Below, one piece after another: positions 16,404 to 25,032 of a stretch of 64,000 nt of DNA. The stretch comes from Hormoscilla sp. GUM202 (GTDB lineage Bacteria > Cyanobacteriota > Cyanobacteriia > Cyanobacteriales > Desertifilaceae). The translations under genes and the position numbers were made by a program. The stretch lies in the NCBI GenBank assembly GCA_005518205.2, contig RFFC02000029.1:21683-85682 (forward strand). Direction: 5' to 3'. The first letter of the stretch is position 1; the number at the start of each line of letters is the position of its first letter. The notes beneath the pieces were generated by a model. It was not told the DNA's origin. It worked only from the letters and a program-made list of their open reading frames with translations, and ran no database searches.

Positions 16404-16766
16404 TTGAAAAAGCTACTTGCAATTATTCTGGCCGTAGCACTGTTTACCTTTTCCCTGAGCAGTCCCGCCCTCGCCGCCAGCTGTGAGGTAGACGCTTCCT
16501 ATCCAGCCGGTATTGCTGCTAAGGGTGCCAAAACATTTAATTCCAAATGTATTGCCTGCCATGCTGGTGGTAAAAACAACGTTAAGAAGGAAAAAACCCT
16601 AGAGAAAGATGCGTTGCAGAAGTACGAAATGTATGATGCCATGAAAATTATCACCCAGGTGAAATGTGGCAAAGGTGCCATGCCAGCCTTGGGCAAGAGG
16701 TGGAAGCCGCAGAAGCTCGCAAATATCGCTGCCTATGTGCTAGAGCAAGCCGATCAAGGCTGGTAG
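16404..16766 (+). CDS. petJ: Cytochrome c6-like protein (copy 1), TTG start
   Basis: 120 residues. TTG start with GAGGAG seven bases upstream; the next copy uses the same start signal. Signal peptide MKKLLAIILAVALFTFSLSS with cleavage near ALA-AS gives a lumenal/periplasmic protein of about 96 residues. Haem motif CIACH, axial methionine in GAMPALG, and the c6 pattern KTLEKDALQKYEMYD...AAYVLEQADQGW. Cytochrome c6 carries electrons from cytochrome b6f to photosystem I or an oxidase. Extra cysteines at the mature N-terminus (ASCEV) and in QVKCGKGAMP could form a disulfide not found in typical c6. Confidence 0.9.
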   Translation: MKKLLAIILAVALFTFSLSSPALAASCEVDASYPAGIAAKGAKTFNSKCIACHAGGKNNVKKEKTLEKDALQKYEMYDAMKIITQVKCGKGAMPALGKRWKPQKLANIAAYVLEQADQGW

Positions 16767-16843
16767 TAATAGCTATGGCGATCGTCGCTAATGGTGAAGC
16801 GAAAGGCTTCGGCTGACTGCTGACGGCTTCATCAGTATTGACA

Positions 16844-16896
16844 GGAGGCTTGGGAAGTAACCGTGCATGTCTTTGCCGGTTACTTCCCAAGCCTCC
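16844..16896. terminator. Very stable hairpin after cytochrome c6 copy 1
   Basis: Perfect 20-bp stem GGAGGCTTGGGAAGTAACCG with CGGTTACTTCCCAAGCCTCC around a 13-base loop. It lies 78 bp after the stop. No T tract follows on the plus strand, so it may stabilise the mRNA end or be a mobile palindrome rather than a classical terminator. Confidence 0.5.
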
Positions 16897-17067
16897 ACTG
16901 TTGGCGTTGTACAGATGTGGATGATGGTGGCGACGAGGCTAATTCAAAATTCAGAATTGCTAATCTCATATTTAGCCAGATATAGATATTTATCACCAGA
17001 AACGATGCTGGTCACAGGGCGACTGGGTTGCGCAGCGGAGCGGCCCCCTCCGCTGCGCGTATCAGCA

Positions 17068-17106
17068 TGGTACTGTTGGGCATGGTACTGTTGGGCATGG
17101 TACGTT
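17068..17106. repeat. 15-bp tandem repeat, about 2.5 copies
   Basis: CATGGTACTGTTGGG occurs twice and is followed by a third partial CATGGTACG. It sits in the promoter-proximal spacer of the second cytochrome gene. Confidence 0.75.
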
Positions 17107-17212
17107 ACGATCTCCGATACGATCATCTATTGACATGAGGCGATATAATATCTTATCACCCCCATGTCAAGTGATAGTGTCGCCAGTCGGATTTGACGAG
17201 AGGAGAACAATA

Positions 17213-17581
17213 TTGAAAAAGCTACTTGCAGTTATACTGTTGGGTGTAGTACTGTTTACCCTGGCCCTAGGCTCTCAGGCGATCGCCGCTGTCGAATGTC
17301 CGCCAGACTTAGCCAACTTCCCCAAGGGCGATGCCGCTGCCGGTGCCCAAGTATTCGGCGGCAAATGTGTAGCCTGTCATAGAAATGGTGGCAATATCGT
17401 TAAACGGAATAAGACTCTCAAGAAAGCTGCCTTGGAAAAGTATAACATGTATTCTGCCAAGGCAATTATCACGCAGGTGACCTGTGGCAAAGGTGTTATG
17501 CCACAGTTTGGCAAGCAGTTTACTGAAGAGCAGATCGCAAATGTCGCTGCCTATGTGCTACAGCAGGCTGATAAGTGGTAA
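17213..17581 (+). CDS. petJ: Cytochrome c6-like protein (copy 2), TTG start
   Basis: 122 residues from a TTG at 17213, with GAGGAG seven bases upstream; the first ten codons are almost identical to copy 1. The longer in-frame ATG at 17135 would place a non-signal tail before the signal peptide and is rejected. Signal MKKLLAVILLGVVLFTLALG, cleavage near AIA-AV. Haem motif CVACH, axial methionine in GVMPQFG. The stretch CHRNGGNIVKRNKTLKKAAL resembles the c6B/c6C (c6BC) group more than classical c6. As in copy 1, two extra cysteines occur (VECPP and QVTCGKG). Tandem duplication followed by divergence is likely. Confidence 0.88.
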   Translation: MKKLLAVILLGVVLFTLALGSQAIAAVECPPDLANFPKGDAAAGAQVFGGKCVACHRNGGNIVKRNKTLKKAALEKYNMYSAKAIITQVTCGKGVMPQFGKQFTEEQIANVAAYVLQQADKW

Positions 17582-17612
17582 TCGCTATATTACTCCGATC
17601 TCAAGCAACTTT

Positions 17613-17641
17613 AGGTTGGGTAACGCGGGACAACCCAACCT
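17613..17641. terminator. Hairpin between cytochrome copy 2 and thioredoxin
   Basis: AGGTTGGGT/ACCCAACCT with an 11-base loop, placed between two convergent genes. It has no T tract; similar AGGTTGGGT palindromes are common cyanobacterial repeats. It may end transcripts from both sides. Confidence 0.5.
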
Positions 17642-17663
17642 ACTAATGTTGTAGCAAAGTACA

Positions 17664-17981
17664 TTAAATTAAGGCTTGCAAGCGCCCCATCAGCTGTTCG
17701 GCTCGGAGGACGCCCTCGATTTTATCAACTGGCTGGCCGTTTTGGAACAGGACCAGGGTTGGCAACGCCTCAATTTTATACTGAGAAGCTAACTGGTTAT
17801 ATTTATCGGTGTCGATTTTTACTATCTGCAGGCGATCTCCCATCTGTGCGTTCACCTGCTCGAGAATTTTTGCCATCATATGACAAGGCCCGCACCAGGT
17901 AGCGTAAAAATCTACCAAGACTGGCTTCTCGGACTCGGCGATTAAGTCCTGAAAACTGTTGAATTGCTTTTTAACTGCCAT
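17664..17981 (-). CDS. trxA: Thioredoxin
   Basis: 105 residues from the ATG at 17981 (MAVKKQFNSFQDLIAESEKP); a longer frame from 18062 adds 27 residues unlike the family and is rejected. Active site WCGPC in VDFYATWCGPCHMM, cis-proline region EALPTLVLF, and the C-terminal helix. Cytosolic disulfide reductase, probably reduced by thioredoxin reductase or ferredoxin-thioredoxin reductase. Convergent with the cytochrome gene and divergent from fabG. Confidence 0.95.
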   Translation of the reverse strand: MAVKKQFNSFQDLIAESEKPVLVDFYATWCGPCHMMAKILEQVNAQMGDRLQIVKIDTDKYNQLASQYKIEALPTLVLFQNGQPVDKIEGVLRAEQLMGRLQALI

Positions 17982-18164
17982 TTTACTTGCAAATTTAAAA
18001 TTGGGAATAGAAAATTTGTGAGAATTGACATATGGGGGACGTCCGGAGAAGGCAACCCACAACTGACAACTGACAACGAATGAGAAATAATGAAGTCTAT
18101 AACTTGATTATAGTGCAAAATTACTCGAACCTAGATCGATTATAAAGTTAGAGAGGAATTTTTC

Positions 18165-18914
18165 ATGGCCGGAACGCACTTGCAGGACAAAGTTGCTATT
18201 GTTACGGGGGCTTCCCGGGGAATTGGTCGCGCCGTCGCCTTGGCCTTGGCGGCTGAGGGGGCTTCTGTGGCGGTCAATTATGCTAGTTCTATTGCCGCAG
18301 CAGGGGAGGTTGTGGCGACAATAGAGGAAATGGGCGCTAAAGCAGTTGCTCTTTCAGCGGATGTCTCCCAAGCTGACCAGGTAGACGCCCTGCTGAAGGC
18401 GGTGATGGCAAAATGGGGGCGTGTAGATGTCTTAGTCAACAATGCTGGCATTACCCGCGACAACCTGCTACTGCGGATGAAACCGGAAGACTGGCAAGGG
18501 GTGATTGACCTTAACCTGACTGGCGTGTTTCTCTGCACCCGTGGGGTGAGTAAAATCATGCTCAAACAAAAGGCGGGGCGGATTATTAATATTGCCTCGG
18601 TCTCTGGTCTCATGGGTAACCCCGGTCAAGCTAATTATACTGCTGCTAAAGCTGGGGCGATCGGGTTTACCAAAGCTGTTGCCAAGGAACTGGCCAGTCG
18701 TGGGATTACAGTTAATGCTGTGGCACCGGGATTTATTGCCACAGACATGACTAAGGACATCTCTTCTGATGAGATTTTGCCATACATTCCTCTGGGTCGC
18801 TTCGGTCAAGCTTCCGAAGTTGCTGGCATGGTGCGCTTCCTGGCAGCTGACCCTGCTGCTGCCTATATTACAGGTCAAGTCTTTAATGTCGATGGCGGCA
18901 TGGTGATGGCTTAG
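18165..18914 (+). CDS. fabG: 3-oxoacyl-ACP reductase
   Basis: 249 residues, full length. Rossmann motif TGASRGIGRA near residue 15, NNAG near 90, catalytic Ser in INIASVSG and YTAAKAG for Tyr/Lys, and the C-terminal FNVDGGMVMA. Start ATG at 18165 follows GAGAGGAA. The enzyme reduces 3-oxoacyl-ACP with NADPH in fatty acid elongation. Single gene with its own terminator-like hairpin. Confidence 0.93.
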   Translation: MAGTHLQDKVAIVTGASRGIGRAVALALAAEGASVAVNYASSIAAAGEVVATIEEMGAKAVALSADVSQADQVDALLKAVMAKWGRVDVLVNNAGITRDNLLLRMKPEDWQGVIDLNLTGVFLCTRGVSKIMLKQKAGRIINIASVSGLMGNPGQANYTAAKAGAIGFTKAVAKELASRGITVNAVAPGFIATDMTKDISSDEILPYIPLGRFGQASEVAGMVRFLAADPAAAYITGQVFNVDGGMVMA

Positions 18915-18937
18915 GTCCCTTCCCATCCCATTCCCCT

Positions 18938-18962
18938 CGTTCCCAGTCTCAGACTGGGAACG
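18938..18962 (+). terminator. Hairpin after fabG
   Basis: 12-bp perfect stem CGTTCCCAGTCT/AGACTGGGAACG with a one-base spacer, 24 bp after the fabG stop, followed by AAATAAAAAT. The GTTCCCAG...CTGGGAAC core also occurs in the family A interspersed repeats, so it may be a repeat used as a terminator. Confidence 0.6.
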
Positions 18963-19184
18963 AAATAAAAATCTCGAAACGACGCCGATTGAAGTTGAAT
19001 GTATACCCGGTGGGCTAACTGTTGTGGCACCGCTAAGGATTGACAGTAGTACAAGCAACCTGGATAGCAGTCCATCTGAATTGGTATAACCCCAAGGTTT
19101 ATAAGTTTACCTTCGACCTACTAGCGCCAATAGCCCATGCCGCGACCTGATAATTGATAATAGTTGCTTTAAATTTTTCAGTAT

Positions 19185-19280
19185 TTGCGATCGCCGTTAT
19201 ATATCTTGTCCACTGTGGATTGATTGCCTGAAAAGTTCCCGCCAAGCTTCCCAGCAAGCTTGCACAATACAGTCCTATGA
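19185..19280 (-). pseudogene. Fragment duplicated from the M50-TPR protease gene
   Basis: CCGCCAAGCTTCCCAGCAAG and CTTGCACAATACAGTCCTAT nearly match 21264-21305 inside the neighbouring 851-residue gene (the membrane segment before its TPRs). With the fragment at 20093-20473 it suggests a former tandem paralogue now reduced to pieces. Confidence 0.7.
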
Positions 19281-19295
19281 GGTCTCGTTGTGCTT

Positions 19296-19350
19296 AACTG
19301 GCACAGGTAAAGATCCAACTGGCACAGGTGAAGATCCAACTGGCACAGGT
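19296..19350. repeat. 21-bp tandem repeat
   Basis: AACTGGCACAGGTAAAGATCC, then the same with one change, then a partial third unit ending AACTGGCACAGGT. Non-coding. Confidence 0.85.
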
Positions 19351-19472
19351 CACTACCCAACAGGGGAGATTCACTGTGTTGGACACAGTTTATTTGCCCT
19401 TGTCTAATCTATCAGACTCACAACCTCGCTACCTTGTCAACCCCTATTTCCCCCATATTAATTGACATTTCT

Positions 19473-19634
19473 GATGCCCTGCCCCGACATTCTATCTGGC
19501 CGGGGCCCGGCGGTAATCCTATTTTCCCACGAACCGAAATCTTTTGAATGCCCTGCCCCGACATTCTATCTGGCTGGGCCCGGCGGCGATCGCCTTTTCC
19601 CATGAACCTACAGATCTCTGATGCCCTGCCCCGA
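19473..19634. repeat. 73-74-bp tandem repeat, about 2.2 copies
   Basis: Units start GATGCCCTGCCCCGACATTC at 19473, GAATGCCCTGCCCCGACATT at 19546, and GATGCCCTGCCCCGAG at 19620. Each carries GGCCCGGCGG, a GC-rich core also found in the hairpin at 53086-53121. Confidence 0.8.
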
Positions 19635-19959
19635 GATAACCTTGGCGATATCGCATCCCGACATGATTTTTGCCCTCTCATCGGCATTTTCGTGCTATTA
19701 AATTGCAGAGGCCAAAAAGCTGAGCTCCTTGTTATCAAAGGCTTGAAAAATTTTGAATGAGAAAGAAATAATTTTTAATTGCTTACCAAGTCCGTCACTT
19801 CTGAATAATTCGAGGGTTTTTCCTAATGGCTATCGCTGCCCCCAAAGCCTCTGTTTTTATAATAACAGGCATTGTTTTTCTCCGGCAATTTTTACCAATA
19901 AATTAAAATTATTTCCCAAACTCCTTAAAAAGGATTGCACCATTGTCGATTAGCTTCAT

Positions 19960-20016
19960 GGCCCGCCGTGGGTTAAAACCCACGGCTAATAGCTGAAGTC
20001 GGTTGAAAACCGACTG
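19960..20016. repeat. Interspersed repeat family B, single copy
   Basis: GCCCGCCGTGGGTTAAAACC followed by CACGGCTAATAGCTGAAGTC and the hairpin GTCGGTTGAAAACCGAC. It matches the end of the triple repeat at 51061-51210. Confidence 0.75.
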
Positions 20017-20092
20017 AAAGCCTTATATAGAAAGGATTTAGTCTCCTTTGGGATACTGGCTATTTTCGCCTCTATTTTTAACCAGAGGCTGC

Positions 20093-20473
20093 TTATTGCA
20101 ACAGGTGCAAGATATGATTTAAAACAAAGTTTTTCAGTTCTTGAACCGGATGCTTAAATAGCTGTTTGAGATGCCAGGGAAGTTCTGGGAGTGTCTTGAT
20201 TTCGTATTTTTCGTACTGAAGAGCTATCTTTGAGAGTTGCACAAAGATGACCAGGTAGCGAATTACTGTCCACAACAGGAATATGGCAATTGCGTAGAGT
20301 AACAGGTATTGCACGATCGGATCCTCTGTTTGATATGTACTTATCTTGGCACAGGAGCGCTCATTTAAAAATCCGCGCTCTCCATTGCTTGCCCTTGCTG
20401 CTTGAGGTATGTCACCATTGAGATGCTTCCAGATCCTGAGCTTTTTGCTCGTCGGCGTGAGCCCCCTCTTCAT
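20093..20473 (-). pseudogene. Truncated paralogue of the M50-TPR protein N-terminus
   Basis: The segment NERSCAKISTYQTEDPIVQY through KQLFKHPVQELK repeats, with few changes, the first 80 residues of the neighbouring 851-residue protein (which starts MLDERSCAKIS), including its first membrane span. It ends at 20093 soon after the similarity. No start codon lies at the equivalent position (FLNERS), and the only in-frame ATG is inside the 3' end of the neighbour. I read it as the 5' end of a decayed tandem copy. Confidence 0.7.
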
Positions 20474-22967
20474 CTCCTAACTCACGGCGGGCCTCGCTGC
20501 GGAGCCAATAGGCTTCGGCAAAGTTTGGTTTTAGCTCGATCGCTTCACTGGCATCGGCGATCGCGCTCTCGTAATCTTGCAACTCCATATTTACGCTCGC
20601 ACGTTCGAGGTAAGCATTGGCATCCTTCGGGTTCTGCTGTATGGCTCGATCTATATCTGCGATCGCGCCTTCATAGTCCTGCAACATCATATTTGCATGG
20701 GCACGTTCGAGGTAAGCATTGGCATCCTTCGGGTTCTGCTGTATGGCTCGATCTATATCTGCGATCGCCTCTTCGTAGTCCTGCAATATCATCTTTGCTC
20801 TCGCCCGTTCGAGGTAAGCATTGGCATCCTTCGGGTTCTGTTGCAATGCTTGGTTAGCCCGATCGAGGATCGGAGCGGCGATCGAGGCATTAGCTTTGAG
20901 ATCATCTTCCTTTGCACCCTGTTCGTCACCCATCTGACGACGAACCGCACTCCGCATCTGATAAGCTTTAGTTGAGTTGGGGTCGAGCTGTATGGCTCGA
21001 TCTAGATCTGCGATCGCGCTCTCGTAGTCCTGCAACATCCTATTTGCCTGCGCGCGTTTGAAGTAAGCACTGACATCATTAGGGTTCTGTTGCAAAGCTT
21101 GATTCGCACTTTCTATTTTTTCCTGAATGAAAGCTTGATTCGCACTCTCTATTTGCTCATCAATGATTGTTTCGATGATTGTTCCGATAATTGTTTCGGG
21201 AAATTTTGCCGGATTTTCAATCGCAGTTATATATCTTTTCCACTGTGGACCCATTGCCCGAATAGTTCCCGCCAAGCCTCCCAGCAAGCTTGCACAATAC
21301 AGTGCTATAAGCAAAACTCGTGTCGTCCATTTGCTCCGAGCTTGTTGATGCCGCTGTAGCATGTTTTTTGCTAGCTGATACCGCTGAGCAAAATCCTGTT
21401 TTCCATAGCGGGACTGCTTAATTGTTTTATAGATTAAATGCAGGATACTTTCTTTGTCTACCGATGATAGCTGAAGTAGTTCTTTTCGCAATTTTACATC
21501 AATTTCTGCAGTTTTGAAACTCAAGGGAATGGTCAGACCCACCCCAACGGCAATGAACAGCAGTATCGGATATTCCATTCCCAGCAATACCAACATTACC
21601 ACAGTAAACAGCTTGAACATCACGTCTGTATAGGGATAGCGAGAAAACAATAACAAGTCAGCGACTTTCCCACCATCCAATGGATAGATAGGGAGCAAGT
21701 TAAACAAGTTAATACCAATCAACATCCCGCTGGCTGTTGCTAGCCATACGGGAAATTGGAATTTCCCGTAGATAGCAATAGCAAGTCCGATGCCCATGAC
21801 TAACCCTGGAAGGGGTCCGGCCAGTAGTACCCAAACCTTTTCCGTGAGAGTAGCTTCCTCCTTATGTCCTGTGGCTGCTGCGCCAAAGAACGGTATGAAG
21901 AAAATAGACTTATCCTGATAGCCAAAGCATTTCATTGCCAGAAAATGACCGGCTTCGTGCAGAAAGATGACGCCGATAAGAATCAGCAAAAATTGCAGAT
22001 GCAAAAAACTGACCCAGTCTAACAGTGAGATAAACGAGATGGCAAACAACACCAGACTTCCCACCAAGATTGGGCCTGCCATTTTGCGCTTAACATAGTC
22101 TCTTTCTAGCTGCTGCATCCAAAGAAAATTCTCAACTTCAATTTCTACGGGAATGTCTACCTCTATTGTCGGATCTGTTTGAAAAAGTTCCTGGCGTTCC
22201 TTATTGAGTTTTTGTAATAATCTCTTATTTGTTTCAAATTTTATTGCTTCTTTTCTGACCATTAAAAAACTAAATTTAATTTTTTTTGTTCCCTTAATTG
22301 GTAAAATTTTACCTAAATTAACAAGACGATCTATGTATATTTTTTCGCATATTTCTAGAGCTTTCAAAAATGTTATTGGTGCTAGATCGCATGGCTGTTT
22401 AGAACCAACCAACTGCTCGAATTTATCTCGGTGAGCCTGCCAATGCACCTCAGTTAGAGCCGTATAGGGGTCTTCAACAATACTGTTGGGAATCTGGTCG
22501 ATGATACCATGTGCTTCCCCATTCGTTGTCAGCAACAGGGTTTTGTCCTTAAAGAAACTGAAAAATTTAATGTTAAACCAGTCGAAAGGTTCAGCCAAGA
22601 GGTTATTTTTGACGATCGCATAGGTTTTGAATTCCTGGTTGTACAGCAATACCCCCCATTCCTTGGACATATTTAAACTTGACATTCCCTCAATATGTAA
22701 GCAGCAACAGCCCTTAAAACCGAGTTGTTTCAGTTCGAGAACCGGATGCTTAAATAGCTGTTTGAGATGCCCGGGAAATTCCTTTATTTCCTTGCTTTCA
22801 TACTTTCCATACTGGATCGCCATCTTTGAGAATTGCCAAAATATAACTCGAAAAGCAATTACTTTCCACAACAGGAATATGGCAATTGCGTAGATTAACA
22901 GGTATTGCACGATCGGATCCTCCGTTTGATATGTACTTATCTTAGCACAAGAACGCTCATCTAACAA
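20412..22967 (-). CDS. Membrane zinc metalloprotease (M50, site-2-protease type) fused to TPR repeats
   Basis: 851 residues. A first membrane span lies at about 20-42. The M50 core has HEAGH near residue 335 (IFLHEAGHFLAMKCFG) and the third zinc ligand in NLLPIYPLDGGK near 425, with several membrane spans between and after (WVLLAGPLPGLVMGIGLAIA). A further span near 560 (LIALYCASLLGGLAG) precedes five or so TPR units from about 625 to 840, the middle ones nearly identical (QNPKDANAYLERA, DIDRAIQQ). Family members cleave substrates within or near the membrane; the TPRs probably hold a partner. The near-identity of TPR units points to recent internal duplication. Seven bases separate it from the upstream Gfo/Idh gene. 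Confidence 0.88.
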   Translation of the reverse strand: MLDERSCAKISTYQTEDPIVQYLLIYAIAIFLLWKVIAFRVIFWQFSKMAIQYGKYESKEIKEFPGHLKQLFKHPVLELKQLGFKGCCCLHIEGMSSLNMSKEWGVLLYNQEFKTYAIVKNNLLAEPFDWFNIKFFSFFKDKTLLLTTNGEAHGIIDQIPNSIVEDPYTALTEVHWQAHRDKFEQLVGSKQPCDLAPITFLKALEICEKIYIDRLVNLGKILPIKGTKKIKFSFLMVRKEAIKFETNKRLLQKLNKERQELFQTDPTIEVDIPVEIEVENFLWMQQLERDYVKRKMAGPILVGSLVLFAISFISLLDWVSFLHLQFLLILIGVIFLHEAGHFLAMKCFGYQDKSIFFIPFFGAAATGHKEEATLTEKVWVLLAGPLPGLVMGIGLAIAIYGKFQFPVWLATASGMLIGINLFNLLPIYPLDGGKVADLLLFSRYPYTDVMFKLFTVVMLVLLGMEYPILLFIAVGVGLTIPLSFKTAEIDVKLRKELLQLSSVDKESILHLIYKTIKQSRYGKQDFAQRYQLAKNMLQRHQQARSKWTTRVLLIALYCASLLGGLAGTIRAMGPQWKRYITAIENPAKFPETIIGTIIETIIDEQIESANQAFIQEKIESANQALQQNPNDVSAYFKRAQANRMLQDYESAIADLDRAIQLDPNSTKAYQMRSAVRRQMGDEQGAKEDDLKANASIAAPILDRANQALQQNPKDANAYLERARAKMILQDYEEAIADIDRAIQQNPKDANAYLERAHANMMLQDYEGAIADIDRAIQQNPKDANAYLERASVNMELQDYESAIADASEAIELKPNFAEAYWLRSEARRELGDEEGAHADEQKAQDLEASQW

Positions 22968-22974
22968 TCCTATC

Positions 22975-23976
22975 TTAGATCGAAATGGGTTGCCCTTGCC
23001 GATCTCGGGATTCCGTTATCGCCCGGAGAATGGCTACCAGTTGAGCGCCCACCTGTCCGGAAGAAATCCCCGATCGCCTATTTTCGCCCACGCAGGCCAG
23101 AAAATGGTCGCAAACCTTTCCCAATGGTTCCGCAGCTTCTACCTGCACCACTTCTCGTCTCACATCCACCGGGACAAAGCGATCGCCCTTTTCGGCAAAG
23201 CTACCATACTCGATTCTCAGGGGAGTTTCTGTCAGCATTTCATCAAAAATTAAACTTCCCTGACTCCCGACCAGACTGAGACGGCGCTGTTTGTCAGGGT
23301 TACTCCAACAGAGGTGAAGGGTGGCCTGAAAGCCACTTTCATAAATTAATTTCACCCAGACTACATCTGCTAATCCTGCTTGCAACCAACTGTTACCATT
23401 GGCCTGCACCCTGACCGGAGTTTCTCCTAACCAACTATTAAAAATGGCGATATCGTGAATGGCTAAATCCCACAGGGCGTCAAGATCCTGGCGGACCGGA
23501 CCCAGGTTGGTGCGGGCGGCGTAACCATAGCGCAATTCTCCCAAACATCCTGATGATACCACCTCTTTGCCTCGCACTACTGCTGGATTAAATAGATAGG
23601 TGTGGTCAACAACTAATTGCCGCTGCTGTTGTTCGGCCAAATGGGATAGTTCCAGGCATTTATCTGGTTCGAGAGTTAAAGGTTTTTCTGCCAAAACGTG
23701 ACATTTATGTTCCAGAGCCGCCTTAATTAAGCGATAATGGCTCTTAGCGGGAGTGGCGATCGCCACTGCTTCTACTTGCGGCAATAACGACTGCCAATCA
23801 GAGGTGAGGGTGACCTTTGCATCTAAATTGTAACGCTGTTTAACTGCTACTAAGCGTTCCCAGTTGGGGTCGGCCACAGCCAGCAAACGGGCTTGGGGAT
23901 GCTGGTGGAAGTTCCGCACTAAATGGTTTCCCCAACGACCAGCCCCCAGTACGGCAATTGTTGTTTGATTTGTCAT
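22975..23976 (-). CDS. Gfo/Idh/MocA-family oxidoreductase
   Basis: 333 residues. N-terminal Rossmann motif VLGAGRWGNHLVRNF (residues 9-23), the family signature AEKPLTLEPDKCLEL with its catalytic-type Lys, and a C-terminal alpha/beta domain with DLAIHDIAIFNSWLG. These enzymes reduce or oxidise sugars or related compounds with NAD(P). The start ATG overlaps the stop of the RNase III gene by four bases (ATGA), so the two are translationally coupled. The substrate cannot be told. Confidence 0.9.
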   Translation of the reverse strand: MTNQTTIAVLGAGRWGNHLVRNFHQHPQARLLAVADPNWERLVAVKQRYNLDAKVTLTSDWQSLLPQVEAVAIATPAKSHYRLIKAALEHKCHVLAEKPLTLEPDKCLELSHLAEQQQRQLVVDHTYLFNPAVVRGKEVVSSGCLGELRYGYAARTNLGPVRQDLDALWDLAIHDIAIFNSWLGETPVRVQANGNSWLQAGLADVVWVKLIYESGFQATLHLCWSNPDKQRRLSLVGSQGSLIFDEMLTETPLRIEYGSFAEKGDRFVPVDVRREVVQVEAAEPLGKVCDHFLACVGENRRSGISSGQVGAQLVAILRAITESRDRQGQPISI

Positions 23977-24779
23977 GCTTTTTTGGTCTTTTTTTTGTTC
24001 TCATGCACCCATGATAAAGCCTCTTTTGCCGCTGCTTGTTCTGCTGCTTTGCGCGATCGGCCCTTTCCCGTCCCGTACCGCTGACCCAACAGCCAGACTT
24101 CCGCTGTAAATTGATCCTTACCATTATCCTGAGTGGGCCTAGTGCGATATTCTGGCAAAACTTTGTGGCAGGCTTGAGTCCATTCTTGCAATGCTGATTT
24201 ATAGTCCAGATAGGCTGGATCGGCGATAATTTCTGCTGCTAACCTTTTGAAGTGGGGGTCTAACCAAGGTCGGATTAATTCTAGGGTGTGAGTGCTCAGG
24301 TAGAGGGCTCCTAACACCGCTTCAAAGGCATCTGCTACCCGTGATTGACGCCCCATTTGGTCTCTGGCCGCATTGCGATCGATCAGCAGATATCGCTCTA
24401 ATCCATATAGATCGGCTAGCTGGGCCAGCACCCGATCGCTCACTAGAACTTTTCTGATCGCCGAAAACTGCCCTACAGAACAGTCGGGATAGATTTCTAA
24501 TAGCAAATCAGACGCTGCCATCCGCACTACCGCATCTCCTAGGAACTCCAACTGTTCGTAGTTCGATCGCGTAGGACCAGTAGCCCGGTGCGCGCAGCGC
24601 AATCCTGGTGAGAATGTCGGATGGGTGAGCGCCTTGTCCAGTAAAAGCCATTTCAGTTGCACCCGATCCGGCAATCCCAGTTTCTGTACTAAGCTTTCTA
24701 ACTCCCGCTGTCTGCGCGGAAAAACAACTTTCTCTTCTACCATCTGCTGTCCTGACTCTGATTCTATTGTACGATACAT
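23973..24779 (-). CDS. rnc: Ribonuclease III
   Basis: 268 residues. The RNase III domain has the signature NYEQLEFLGDAVVRMA near residue 73 and the second acidic site in DAFEAVLGALYL; the dsRNA-binding domain runs to the end (TGKGRSRKAAEQAAAKEAL). It cuts double-stranded RNA in rRNA and mRNA processing. Between LTHPTFSP and NYEQ, where the family normally has one or two residues, there are about 15 extra (GLRCAHRATGPTR), encoded by a GC-rich palindromic stretch (GTGCGCGCAGCGCA), apparently an in-frame repeat insertion. Start could be the ATG at 24779 or the one 12 codons later. Confidence 0.92.
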   Translation of the reverse strand: MYRTIESESGQQMVEEKVVFPRRQRELESLVQKLGLPDRVQLKWLLLDKALTHPTFSPGLRCAHRATGPTRSNYEQLEFLGDAVVRMAASDLLLEIYPDCSVGQFSAIRKVLVSDRVLAQLADLYGLERYLLIDRNAARDQMGRQSRVADAFEAVLGALYLSTHTLELIRPWLDPHFKRLAAEIIADPAYLDYKSALQEWTQACHKVLPEYRTRPTQDNGKDQFTAEVWLLGQRYGTGKGRSRKAAEQAAAKEALSWVHENKKKTKKA

Positions 24780-25032
24780 GTTCTGTCATATCCTCTAGGG
24801 GTCATACACCTCAATATTTCTAGGATCTCAGCAGTTCGGTAGCTAAAGCTTATGCGGAACTGTACCCTACCAGCTCGCGGGCAGGCTGCACGTTCCCAGC
24901 GGGGCGCATTTAACTTATAAGTAGTATGAGCGCTTAAAGTCAGCGGCTGCCAGTCCGATCCAGATCCAGGATTTTGATGTTGTTGCTGTCGAACCGTGCC
25001 CATGGTCCGGGGCAGAACCCCAATCAGCAGTG

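Larger units (their letters stand above)
16767..17212. other. Spacer between the two cytochrome genes, rich in palindromes
   Basis: No gene. It holds a 20-bp-stem hairpin (16844-16896), a GC-rich palindrome GCGCAGCGGAG/CTCCGCTGCGC (about 17030-17059), and a 15-bp tandem repeat CATGGTACTGTTGGG (17068-17102). The promoter of the second gene must lie near 17100-17190. Confidence 0.6.
18963..20092. other. Non-coding region with tandem repeats and decayed gene pieces
   Basis: No intact gene. It contains a fragment of the M50-TPR gene (19185-19280), three units of a 21-bp repeat (19296-19350), a 73-74-bp tandem repeat (19473-19634) and one copy of repeat family B (19960-20016). Confidence 0.6.

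Noticed and set aside
17135..17212. Longer ATG start for the second cytochrome gene
   Set aside because: It would put 26 non-signal residues before the signal peptide. The TTG at 17213 has the same SD and context as copy 1.
20402..20975. Plus-strand repetitive ORFs
   Set aside because: Antisense of the TPR repeats in the M50-TPR gene.
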